A stretch of 64,000 bases of DNA from positions 15,147 to 79,146 of the forward strand of contig JBGUOH010000004.1 in NCBI GenBank assembly GCA_045117995.1, written 5' to 3'. Positions 15,946-24,516 of the stretch are shown here, piece by piece. Origin of the DNA: RUG14515 sp045117995. Lineage in GTDB: Bacteria > Bacillota_I > Bacilli_A > RFN20 > CAG-826. Positions within the stretch are counted from its first letter, which is position 1. Every line of letters starts with the position of its first letter. Both the position numbers and the translations under genes were made by a program. Under the pieces are notes generated by a model. The model was not told where the DNA came from. It ran no database searches and saw nothing but the letters and a program-made list of their open reading frames with translations.

Positions 15946-16846
15946 GCATTAAATACTTATCGATAAAGACGCTAGCAATTGAGGCATCGCCAATCGCGGA
16001 AGCCACTTGACGGACGTCTTTTTTTCTTGTGTCGCCTACGGCGAATAAACCTGGAAGAGATGTTTCCATCTTTTCATTGGTGACGATGAAACCATGATCA
16101 TCAGTCTCACATAAGGATTTGAACAAATCGTTTTGTGGAACTTGTCCAATAGCGACAAAGACGTTATTTGTTGGATATTCATGAACGGAGTGATCCATCG
16201 TGTTTTCAAAACGAAGACCCGCTAATTCATTTTGTCCTAAATAAGCGACAAGATTCATATTATGAGTGATGTGAATGTTATCTTTTTGTCTTAAACGATC
16301 AATGAGGATTTGATCCGCAAAGAATCTATCAAAAAGAGTGAACATATAAACATTAGAACATGTTTGAGCAAGCATTAACGCATATTGTAAAGCTGTGTTA
16401 GCGTCACCGATTAAATAGACATCTTTATCCTTATAAAATGCGCCATCGCACACAGCGCAGAAGGAGATCCCTTTGCCAATGAATTCATCTTCATTTGGAA
16501 GGTTCATTTTACGGTGCTTAACGCCGTTTGCTAAGACAACAGCATGTGCTTGATATGTATGGTAATTTGTGGTGACTTCAAAATCGCCATCAACTTTAAG
16601 AATTCTTTGGACTTCTTCGAGTTCAAATTTAGCTCCTAAATCGAGGATTTGTTCGAAGAGATTTCCAGCGAAATCTAAACCAGAAATTTCCTTTGTGCCA
16701 GGAATGTTTTCGACACGTGGGGAATTAGCGATTTGACCACCGAAATTTTCTTTTTCTAAGATGAGGACTGAGCGGCCGGCTCTGAGCAAATTCAGAGCCA
16801 CACTCATCCCTGCGGGACCACCGCCAACAATGATTACATCAACCAT
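15926..16846 (-). CDS. Thioredoxin reductase-like flavoprotein lacking the NADPH signature
   Basis: A 306-residue TrxB-family flavoprotein. The N-terminal FAD motif GGGPAG (residues 8-13), the FGGQI loop and the redox CAVC pair (about 131-134) are intact. The second nucleotide-binding site is not: the GxGxxA loop reads GDANTA and the HRRxxxRA segment that grips NADPH is replaced by TLFDRFFAD. It may take electrons from ferredoxin or another donor, as known for related flavin thioredoxin reductases. The gene begins one base after nrdD, so its partner is probably the redoxin domain on NrdD. Confidence 0.85.
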   Translation of the reverse strand: MVDVIIVGGGPAGMSVALNLLRAGRSVLILEKENFGGQIANSPRVENIPGTKEISGLDFAGNLFEQILDLGAKFELEEVQRILKVDGDFEVTTNYHTYQAHAVVLANGVKHRKMNLPNEDEFIGKGISFCAVCDGAFYKDKDVYLIGDANTALQYALMLAQTCSNVYMFTLFDRFFADQILIDRLRQKDNIHITHNMNLVAYLGQNELAGLRFENTMDHSVHEYPTNNVFVAIGQVPQNDLFKSLCETDDHGFIVTNEKMETSLPGLFAVGDTRKKDVRQVASAIGDASIASVFIDKYLMLNNRAK

Positions 16847-16847
16847 A

Positions 16848-19226
16848 TTAGTTTAAGCTTTCAATGTAACCTTTGATGTTACTAGCGTTTTCAAAGACGT
16901 CGTTTGTGCCGTCGCCCTTTGGAACGATTAATGTTGGAGCTTTTCTAACGCCAAATGCTTTGGTTTGATTAGCATTTTCTTCAGCATCAACAACATTGTA
17001 TTTAATACCAGCTTTGTCTAAGAGCATCTTAGCCATCTTGCAGTTTGGACATGTCTTTGTGGCGAATAATAAGATTTCGTTTGTAACAATCTTTTCTTCT
17101 TCGTCGCATTCATCTTGAGAACCTAAAACGTCAGTGACTTTATGGGTGAGTTTAGATTTAGCAGGTTCATAAACTTTACGGTGTTGGAATTCTTCTGTCT
17201 TACCATCATTCCAGTTTTGGACTGGTCTATAGTAACCAGTAATACGGGAATAGACTTCAGTTCTCTTACCACATTTTGGACAGACATATTGTTCACCGGT
17301 TAAATAACCGTGGTCTTTACATACAGAGTATGTAGGAGACATTGTGTAATATGGAATGTGATAATTTTCCGCAATCTTTCTAACAAGATTCATACAAGAT
17401 TTCCAGCTTGGTAACTTTTGACCTAAGAAGCAGTGGAAGACTGTACCAGAGGTGTAAAGAGTTTGTAAACCATCTTGGATATCAAGAGCTTTGTAGATAT
17501 CTTCTGTGTAACCAACTGGTAAGTGAGAAGAGTTGGTGTAGTATGGTGTTCTGCCATTTTCAGAAGCAGTAATGATATCTGGATATAAAGCTTTATCGTG
17601 TTTCGCTAAACGATAGGCTGTGGATTCGGCTGGTGTGGCTTCTAAGTTATATAAGTCACCATATAATTCTTGATAGTCAGATAATTTGTTTCTCATGTGA
17701 TTGAGAACATCTTTAGTGAATTGGATAGCTTCTGGATTTGTTAAATCTTTTCTTAACCATCTAGCGTTTAAGCAAGCTTCGTTCATACCGACTAAACCGA
17801 TAGTGGAGAAGTGGTTGTTGAAGTTACCTAAATAACGTTTGGTATATGGATATAAACCAGCTTCCATTAATGTGGTAATGGTGTTACGTTTCACTTTAAG
17901 TGAACGAGCACTGATATCCATGATGTGATCGAGTCTTCTGTAGAAGTCTTCTTCATCAGTGGCTAAGTAAGCGATTCTTGGCATGTTAATAGTAACAACA
18001 CCGATAGAACCTGTGGATTCACCAGAACCGAAGAAACCACCGGATTTCTTTCTTAATTCTCTTAAGTCGAGTCTTAAGCGGCAGCACATACTTCTAACAT
18101 CACTTGGTTCCATATCGGAGTTGATGTAGTTAGAGAAGTATGGTGTACCATATTTCGCTGTCATTTCGAATAAGAGCTTATTGTTTTCTGTTTCTTCCCA
18201 GTCGAATGTACGAGTAATGGAGTATGTTGGGATTGGGTATTGGAAGCCACGGCCATTCGCGTCACCTTCAATCATGATTTCGATGAAGGCTTTATTGACC
18301 ATTGCCATTTCTTCAACACAGTCTTTGTACTTGAAATCCATTTCTTTACCACCCACTAAACAGTTGAGTTCAGCCATATCGTTTGGCACGACCCAGTCTA
18401 ATGTGATGTTGGTGAATGGAGCTTGTGTACCCCAACGGGATGGTGTATTAACACCATAAATGAAGGATTGGATGCATTGTTTAACTTCTTTGTATGTTAA
18501 GTGATCAACTTTAACAAATGGCGCTAAATATGTATCGAAGGAGGAGAAGGCTTGAGCGCCTGCCCATTCGTTTTGCATAATGCCTAAGAAGTTAACCATT
18601 TGGTTACAAAGAGTGCTTAAGTGGTTAGCTGGTGAGGAAGTGATTTTACCAGGAACACCGCCTAAACCTTCTTGGATTAATTGTTTTAATGACCAACCAG
18701 CACAGTAACCTGTGAGCATGGATAAGTCGTGGATATGGATTTCAGCGTTTCTATGAGCGTTACCAATTTCATCATCATAGACTTCACTTAACCAGTAATT
18801 AGCGGTAACAGCGCCGCTGTTTGATAAAATCAAGCCACCAACGGAATATGTCACGGTACTATTTTCTTTAACGCGCCAGTCGTTGATTTTTAAATAGTTA
18901 TCGACAACATTTTTATAGTTGAGGTTTGTTTCTTTAATATCACGTAAATTTTGATGTTGCTTACGATAAATAATATAGGAACGCGCGACGTCCACGTAAC
19001 CGGCTTGAATTAAGACGATTTCAACGGAGTCTTGAACGTCTTCAATGCCAATGGTGTCGTTAACAACCTTGCGATTGAAATCGCTAGTAACACGTAAAGC
19101 AAGCATTTCGATGATGTCGTGATTGTAGAATTTGTGTTCCGCCATGAAAGCTTTTTCAATAGCGTTCTCAATCTTGGAAATATCGAACTCTTCAATATTG
19201 CCATCTCTCTTTTTAATTCTGAGCAT
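16848..19226 (-). CDS. nrdD: Class III ribonucleotide reductase NrdD with C-terminal glutaredoxin-like domain
   Basis: A 792-residue anaerobic ribonucleoside-triphosphate reductase. An ATP-cone occupies about residues 1-90; the catalytic barrel follows; the glycyl-radical loop RITGYYRPV has its Gly near residue 664, preceded by the Cys-rich zinc site (VCKDHGY, CPKCGKR). About 80 extra residues (710-792) form a glutaredoxin/NrdH-like domain with CPNC (about 726-729) and KAPTLIV. This suggests a redoxin-dependent enzyme rather than a formate-dependent one. Strong Shine-Dalgarno (AAGGAGAG). Operon with the flavoprotein immediately downstream. Confidence 0.95.
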   Translation of the reverse strand: MLRIKKRDGNIEEFDISKIENAIEKAFMAEHKFYNHDIIEMLALRVTSDFNRKVVNDTIGIEDVQDSVEIVLIQAGYVDVARSYIIYRKQHQNLRDIKETNLNYKNVVDNYLKINDWRVKENSTVTYSVGGLILSNSGAVTANYWLSEVYDDEIGNAHRNAEIHIHDLSMLTGYCAGWSLKQLIQEGLGGVPGKITSSPANHLSTLCNQMVNFLGIMQNEWAGAQAFSSFDTYLAPFVKVDHLTYKEVKQCIQSFIYGVNTPSRWGTQAPFTNITLDWVVPNDMAELNCLVGGKEMDFKYKDCVEEMAMVNKAFIEIMIEGDANGRGFQYPIPTYSITRTFDWEETENNKLLFEMTAKYGTPYFSNYINSDMEPSDVRSMCCRLRLDLRELRKKSGGFFGSGESTGSIGVVTINMPRIAYLATDEEDFYRRLDHIMDISARSLKVKRNTITTLMEAGLYPYTKRYLGNFNNHFSTIGLVGMNEACLNARWLRKDLTNPEAIQFTKDVLNHMRNKLSDYQELYGDLYNLEATPAESTAYRLAKHDKALYPDIITASENGRTPYYTNSSHLPVGYTEDIYKALDIQDGLQTLYTSGTVFHCFLGQKLPSWKSCMNLVRKIAENYHIPYYTMSPTYSVCKDHGYLTGEQYVCPKCGKRTEVYSRITGYYRPVQNWNDGKTEEFQHRKVYEPAKSKLTHKVTDVLGSQDECDEEEKIVTNEILLFATKTCPNCKMAKMLLDKAGIKYNVVDAEENANQTKAFGVRKAPTLIVPKGDGTNDVFENASNIKGYIESLN

Positions 19227-19364
19227 AAAAATCTCTCCTTATTCTTCTTTAGTATAGTTAAAAGCAGTATCCCCAAATTCTGCTTACAATTAGCTATTTA
19301 GTAGCGGTCTCCCGCTTTATAGCAGGTGCATTAATATTAATAATATTGAGAGGGTTTGAAAATG

Positions 19365-19405
19365 AAAAAAAACACAAATTTAGACACTGTCTAGTTTTAT
19401 GTTTT
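19365..19405 (-). terminator. tetR terminator
   Basis: Minus strand hairpin centred on TAGAC...GTCTA, extended by A/T pairs, followed by eight T. It lies between tetR and nrdD. The remaining gap (19227-19364) holds a small AGCGG/CCGCT hairpin (19302-19315) and no gene. Confidence 0.65.
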
Positions 19406-19447
19406 TTTCTCTTTGAAAATTTATTTTTATGGTGTATGAACGATTGA

Positions 19448-20005
19448 TTATTTGTCCTTATGCATAGCATGTTCCACATTTAGAGTGGAGAAAATGCTAT
19501 AAGCCATTTTTGCCATTTCTTGTGGTGGAAGATCCAAACCAAGCTCAAACCAGAGCAATAATACGTTCGCGATACCACCCGCTAAAAAGGCAGCAACGAT
19601 TCTATTATTTATAAGATTATTTTCAGTGGTTAATGACATGTGGTTTGCTAAATAAGCACCATAGTCAGTGAACTTTTCGACAAGTAAGTTTTCTTTTCTT
19701 GCTCTTTTTAATATCGTAACTTGACGAGCATATTTCTTCATGTAATTAAATACTTCAAGTAAGAAAGTGTAAATGTCGTCAATGTGTTTTTCGTTGATGA
19801 TCTGGAAGAAGTCTTCAAATCTTTCGTCACAGTAATTAATGAAGATATCTTCTTTATTATTAAAGTAACGGTAGAAAGACATTCTAGATACGCGAGCTTT
19901 AGAACAAATATCGGTTACACTGATTGATTCATAATCGAACTTTGACATCAGATAATATAAAGAAATCGTGATGTAATCTTTTGTGCTATGTTTGCGAGAA
20001 ATCAT
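19448..20005 (-). CDS. TetR-family transcriptional regulator
   Basis: A 185-residue TetR-like repressor. The N-terminal helix-turn-helix (about residues 20-60) contains SVTDICSKARVSRMSFYRYFNNKEDIF, split by the usual turn; the C-terminal part is helical and has the LLLWFELGLDLPP-type end common to TetR proteins that control membrane genes. Good Shine-Dalgarno (AAGGAGG). It is divergent from two small membrane-protein genes, with a perfect inverted repeat in between that overlaps its own promoter. Effector unknown. Confidence 0.88.
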   Translation of the reverse strand: MISRKHSTKDYITISLYYLMSKFDYESISVTDICSKARVSRMSFYRYFNNKEDIFINYCDERFEDFFQIINEKHIDDIYTFLLEVFNYMKKYARQVTILKRARKENLLVEKFTDYGAYLANHMSLTTENNLINNRIVAAFLAGGIANVLLLWFELGLDLPPQEMAKMAYSIFSTLNVEHAMHKDK

Positions 20006-20034
20006 ATTAATGACCTCCTTATATCCGTTGCAAG

Positions 20035-20056
20035 TGTAACATAAGAAAATGTTACA
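20035..20056. promoter_or_regulatory. Probable TetR operator
   Basis: TGTAACAT-N6-ATGTTACA: perfect 8-bp inverted repeat. On the minus strand it lies across the spacer and -10 of a TTGTAT-17-TACACT promoter with an extended -10 TGn, so binding would block tetR transcription. Confidence 0.75.
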
Positions 20057-20108
20057 TACAAATGATTTTCAAAAAATAATTATATTTAGAAATTTTTATG
20101 TAATAAAG

Positions 20109-20138
20109 TTGCAAAAATAATACGAAAAATAATACAAT
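20109..20138 (+). promoter_or_regulatory. Promoter of the 20146 gene
   Basis: TTGCAA (20109-20114), 18 bases, TACAAT (20133-20138), only seven bases before the ATG, with no Shine-Dalgarno. Confidence 0.6.
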
Positions 20139-20145
20139 AAAGTAT

Positions 20146-20610
20146 ATGGAAAAATGTATAAGAAAAGTTAATTCATTTAGTGTGACCCGTTCAGTATATT
20201 TGATGGGTTTATTTGATTGGAAATTAATTAATGAAGAAAAAAAGGAAAATGCTCCTTCAATTTTGACATTTGAAAGAGATGAAAACACACCTTATTACCA
20301 AGAAATGGTGGAGATCGAAAAAGAGACTTCTCCGCATCTATTACCTTTCTGGGTACTCGCAGTCCCTGTCTCCATTGCCTTTATCATCATGACTGTGTTT
20401 TTAATCCTTTACCTAGCAGCGAAAGATTCTTTTGATGCTAAAGCCAATCTCTTCTTTTTCCTCATCCCATCAATGGTTTTATTACTCGCGGATACAGCGT
20501 TATTTTATTACCGCAGCAGACAATTGATGAAATATCTTCATAATGAAGATACAATAGTAAAAGAAGCAGAAGATAAAATTAAACAATTAAAAGCTAAGTA
20601 TGGAAAATAA
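20146..20610 (+). CDS. Small membrane protein, paralogue of the next gene
   Basis: A 154-residue protein: a ~60-residue cytoplasmic N-terminal part containing FDWKLINEEKKE and LTFERDEN, two membrane helices (about 65-90 and 100-122), and a charged C-terminal helix. The 20600 gene shows the same order (FGWTLCEEKEE, LSFERDKE, then two helices), so the two are diverged paralogues. It overlaps that gene by 11 bases. The family may relate to DUF2812-like membrane proteins, but I am not certain. The tetR gene is divergent, so this pair is its likely target. Confidence 0.65.
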   Translation: MEKCIRKVNSFSVTRSVYLMGLFDWKLINEEKKENAPSILTFERDENTPYYQEMVEIEKETSPHLLPFWVLAVPVSIAFIIMTVFLILYLAAKDSFDAKANLFFFLIPSMVLLLADTALFYYRSRQLMKYLHNEDTIVKEAEDKIKQLKAKYGK

Positions 20611-21106
20611 GTACGTCAAAGTTAAAGCTAAAAGAGCGGATGAAACCATAGACTTCTATGCTTCCTTTGGTTGGACTCTTTGTGAAGAAAAAGAAGAATT
20701 ACCACACGGTAAAGTTGGCTTATCTTTTGAAAGAGACAAAGAAAGACTAGATAGTTCCTATCACACTGTTAAACGTGGTGAAAGAATCTACAATCAGATT
20801 TCTCGTCCATATCCATTAGGCGCATTGATATCTTTGGCTATTGGTTGTGTCTTTTTAGTCCTCTATTTTGTGATGAGACAAGCCTTTGCCTATTACATCG
20901 TTTTCCTCTATGCTTCTTTAACCTTCTATGCGATTACTGTTTATCTATTAATTGTCTTCCTAGTCATCTTCTTACAACGTCGTAAGATTAGGACCACACT
21001 TGTTTATAATGTCGGCCTAAAAGCGGGCACTTTAAGAGAGTATCCTTTACAAAACAACGTTTTGGAAGAAGAGGAAGATACTTGGTCAATCGCTGAATAT
21101 CTCTAA
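20600..21106 (+). CDS. Small membrane protein, paralogue of the previous gene
   Basis: A 168-residue protein with the same plan as its neighbour: N-terminal soluble segment with FYASFGWTLCEEKEE and SFERDKE, two hydrophobic helices (about 70-95 and 100-128), then a hydrophilic C-terminal tail. Starts inside the previous gene, so translation is coupled. TetR repressors commonly control membrane proteins that change permeability or efflux; that is the best hint to a role. No catalytic motif is visible. Confidence 0.65.
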   Translation: MENKYVKVKAKRADETIDFYASFGWTLCEEKEELPHGKVGLSFERDKERLDSSYHTVKRGERIYNQISRPYPLGALISLAIGCVFLVLYFVMRQAFAYYIVFLYASLTFYAITVYLLIVFLVIFLQRRKIRTTLVYNVGLKAGTLREYPLQNNVLEEEEDTWSIAEYL

Positions 21107-21153
21107 AAGTTGAGTATATCGTTTAAAAGACAAAAATATAAAGTACAACTTTA

Positions 21154-21182
21154 TTGACAGGCACTTTATTTTTATATATCAT
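21154..21182 (+). promoter_or_regulatory. Promoter of the MacB-like transporter
   Basis: TTGACA (21154-21159, exact consensus), 17 bases, TATCAT (21177-21182). Confidence 0.7.
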
Positions 21183-21204
21183 GCACTCATAGGGTAAAAA
21201 GACC

Positions 21205-24200
21205 ATGCTTAAATTAGTTAATATCAAAAAGAATTACGTCATGAAGAATCAAGAACCAGTTAAGGCTCTGCGTGGAGTCACTGTTTCTTTCCGTCGTAAT
21301 GAATTCGTCGCGGTCTTAGGTCCTTCTGGATGTGGTAAAACTACACTCCTCAATATCATTGGTGGTTTAGATAGGTATAGTGATGGTGACCTTATCATTA
21401 AAGATAAGTCCACAAAAAACTATAACGATCGTGATTGGGATACATATCGTAACCATTCCATTGGTTTCGTTTTCCAAGCCTATAACTTAATCGGTCACCA
21501 AACCATTTCTAAAAACGTTGAGCTCGCTCTTACTATCGCAGGTGTGAGCAAAAAAGAAAGAAAAGAAAGAGCCTACCAAGCCTTAGCCAAAGTCGGTCTT
21601 AAAGGCATGGAAAAGAAAAGACCAAACCAACTCTCTGGTGGTCAAATGCAAAGAGTGGCTATTGCCCGTGCTTTAGTCAATAATCCAGAAATCTTATTAG
21701 CCGATGAACCAACTGGTGCTTTAGATAGTGAAACAAGTGTCCAAATTATGGACCTTCTTAAAGAAGTCGCTAAAAACCGTTTGGTTATCATGGTTACCCA
21801 TAACCCAGATTTAGCGGAACGTTACGCCACACGTATCGTCAACATGTTCGATGGTGTCATTACTGGCGACTCTCATCCATTTGATGGTGTCGATAAACCA
21901 ACTCAAACAGCGTACCGCTGCCCTAAATGTGGTGAAATTATTTATAAACAATACTCAAGATGCCCTAAGTGTGGTGTCTTAGCGAAATATCCAGATGATG
22001 GAATTGATTCCAAAGGTAAAAAGAAAAAGAGCTCAATGAGCTTCTTTACTGCGACCGCTTTATCGGTAGCGAACTTATTCTCGAAAAGCAAACGTACAGT
22101 GCTCGTCGCTATTGCGGGTAGTATTGGTATCTTTGGTGTTTCTACAGTTCTTGCAGCGTCCACAGGTGTCCGTCAGTATATCGACAATATGCAAGATGAT
22201 ATGCTTTCTAGCTATCCTCTTCAAATCCAAGAAGAAACTGTTGACTATTCATCTTTGATGACTGGTCTATACGCTGATACAGATAGTAAAATCGCGGAAT
22301 TCGATACAACCACACGTGTTGGTCTTAATTCCATGATTGACTACTTAATGGACCGCTACAGCGATATTACCGCGGTTAAAACAAATACCATCAACGATGA
22401 TTTGGTGCAATTCGTCAAAGAAATCCCAAGCGAGTATGTCTCCGCTTTGTCATTTAGCTATGGCATTGACCCAACAAACAATATCTTCACTGAATGGGAA
22501 CCAAACTCTGTTGAAGATAAAATGGAAATCTCATTAAATGGTCTAACTCAACGTTATATCGCTGAACTTAAGACTGTGGATGGCTTCTCACAATACGCTA
22601 ACTATGTTGACTTATTCACCGACTTCATGAAGTTACTTCCAGGTGATGAGAAGTACATTCTTGATCAATATGACTTATTAGGTAATTCTCATTTCCCAAA
22701 GAATGAAAACGAAATCATGTTAGTGGTGGAATCTGATACCACCTTAACTGACTTGGTCTTCGCTCAACTTGGTTATTACAAAGAAGAAGAGGTCATGAAC
22801 ATTGCCCAAAAAGCGATTAAGAAATATGATCCTGAAAACACCTTAACTGATGCTGAATTAGATAAGTTATATCCATACGCCACATCATTCAGTTATGAGG
22901 AACTTCTTAATAAGAAACTTACATACTATCCTCATGACACAATTTATCATTACGACGATATCCCAATTCGTAACTACAAAGACTATAACGTCGTTTTAAA
23001 GAGCGACTCTAACGATGAATTCTATTCATTCATGTATAGCGAAGGTACATCATCCTCATACATTAACGCAGTTATCTATACAGGTACCCATATCACGATT
23101 AGTCCTTTCGTGAGTGAGTCTGTTTATATGTTCAAGCTCAAGGACACTTTAGATATCATCAGTATTATTGCTGGTATGTCTTCTCTTTCCGATTTTGATT
23201 GGGCTGATATGATGGCGGATCCTGCGACTGATCCAGATCCAACAACTGGTAATTTCATTTGCTTATCACAAGACCAGCTTAGAAAGATGCTAACAGACCC
23301 ATCTTCTGTTGATGCTTCTGAACTTTCTTTAGTCCGTATCACAAGTGATACAAACGCCACAATTAACTTAACAACTCAATATACTGTGAGCAAGGAAGTT
23401 AAAGAGCAAACTGAAGCGGTTACTGGCTATCAATACTCAGCGACTGTCCAAGAAGAATGGGGCAAAGGTACAGAGATTACTATCGCTGGTATTTTAAGGC
23501 CAAAAGAAGGTGTTTCTTTCGGTTCACTTTCTCGCGGTGTTTACTACACCAAAGAGTTCCAAGATAAGTACATGAATGATGCTTATAATTCACAAATCAT
23601 TCGTGATGAAAACCGTGGTTTCATTGGTCATATTAAGAATTCTGTGAAGCAGGGTACTTTATATAACGCCTATGTGACATTCGATTATACAAACTGGGCG
23701 GATCCAGATAATCCAGTCTATGGCACATTTGGTTATGCCTCTTGTTTAAATGGTGACCTTAACTCATCATTCTCATCATTGTTAGGCAACATCACAGGTC
23801 GTGATTATAGTCAAGAAAACGCTATCCATTTCCGTTCACTATGTGGCTTAAAGATTGTCGAAAATCTTAACGAAAGCACAGGCGTGAGCACCTATGCATA
23901 TGAAAAACTTCCAGACACGATGTCTATCTATCCAGTTGACTTTAAGACCAAAGATAAAGTTAACAAGTATTTAGATGACTGGAATAAAGATGTGAATATC
24001 ACCCTTTATGATGGTACATCTCAAGAAAAAGTGCTCAAACCAACAGAGCGTGATGAATTAACCTATACTGACACAATTTCTTTAATCATCAATGTTATCG
24101 ACACAATGATCACAATTGTTACCACAGCGTTAGTTATTTTCACCTCACTTTCCTTAGTAGTTTCTTCCTTCATGATTGCGGTTATTACTTATATCTCCGT

Positions 24201-24516
24201 CATGGAAAGAGTCAAAGAAATCGGTGTTATCCGTTCTTTGGGCGGCCGAAAGAAAGACGTCTCGCGCTTATTTATCGCCGAAAACCTTGTTACTGGTTTC
24301 TTCAGTGGTGTGATTGGTTTAGCGATTACAGGCGTTGCCTGCATCGTTATCAATATTGTTGTCAAACCATTCGGTGTTCCAGCGATTGCGATTTTAAATC
24401 TTCCAATTATTGGCATTATGCTTGGTTTAAGCATCTTATTAAGCGTCCTCGCTGGTTTAATCCCATCCATGCACGCTTCTAGACAAGACCCAGTTATCGC
24501 TTTGAGGAGTGAATAA
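21205..24516 (+). CDS. MacB-like ABC transporter, ATPase-zinc ribbon-permease fusion
   Basis: A 1103-residue single-chain ABC transporter. The N-terminal ATPase has Walker A GPSGCGKTT (about 38-46), signature LSGGQMQRVA and Walker B ADEPTGALD. A zinc ribbon with two CPKCG knuckles (about 239-257) follows, then one membrane helix (~295-315), a very large extracytoplasmic domain (to ~965), and three C-terminal helices with the FtsX/MacB signature (RVKEIGVIRSLGGRKKDV). MacB-type proteins work by mechanotransmission, moving lipoproteins, peptides or toxins without classical membrane transport. Substrate unknown. The stop overlaps the rimO start (TAATG). Confidence 0.88.
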   Translation: MLKLVNIKKNYVMKNQEPVKALRGVTVSFRRNEFVAVLGPSGCGKTTLLNIIGGLDRYSDGDLIIKDKSTKNYNDRDWDTYRNHSIGFVFQAYNLIGHQTISKNVELALTIAGVSKKERKERAYQALAKVGLKGMEKKRPNQLSGGQMQRVAIARALVNNPEILLADEPTGALDSETSVQIMDLLKEVAKNRLVIMVTHNPDLAERYATRIVNMFDGVITGDSHPFDGVDKPTQTAYRCPKCGEIIYKQYSRCPKCGVLAKYPDDGIDSKGKKKKSSMSFFTATALSVANLFSKSKRTVLVAIAGSIGIFGVSTVLAASTGVRQYIDNMQDDMLSSYPLQIQEETVDYSSLMTGLYADTDSKIAEFDTTTRVGLNSMIDYLMDRYSDITAVKTNTINDDLVQFVKEIPSEYVSALSFSYGIDPTNNIFTEWEPNSVEDKMEISLNGLTQRYIAELKTVDGFSQYANYVDLFTDFMKLLPGDEKYILDQYDLLGNSHFPKNENEIMLVVESDTTLTDLVFAQLGYYKEEEVMNIAQKAIKKYDPENTLTDAELDKLYPYATSFSYEELLNKKLTYYPHDTIYHYDDIPIRNYKDYNVVLKSDSNDEFYSFMYSEGTSSSYINAVIYTGTHITISPFVSESVYMFKLKDTLDIISIIAGMSSLSDFDWADMMADPATDPDPTTGNFICLSQDQLRKMLTDPSSVDASELSLVRITSDTNATINLTTQYTVSKEVKEQTEAVTGYQYSATVQEEWGKGTEITIAGILRPKEGVSFGSLSRGVYYTKEFQDKYMNDAYNSQIIRDENRGFIGHIKNSVKQGTLYNAYVTFDYTNWADPDNPVYGTFGYASCLNGDLNSSFSSLLGNITGRDYSQENAIHFRSLCGLKIVENLNESTGVSTYAYEKLPDTMSIYPVDFKTKDKVNKYLDDWNKDVNITLYDGTSQEKVLKPTERDELTYTDTISLIINVIDTMITIVTTALVIFTSLSLVVSSFMIAVITYISVMERVKEIGVIRSLGGRKKDVSRLFIAENLVTGFFSGVIGLAITGVACIVINIVVKPFGVPAIAILNLPIIGIMLGLSILLSVLAGLIPSMHASRQDPVIALRSE

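Noticed and set aside
19227..19447. Possible NrdR boxes upstream of nrdD
   Set aside because: No pair of ACA-WATAT-like palindromes is visible; only a small AGCGG hairpin and the tetR terminator are present.
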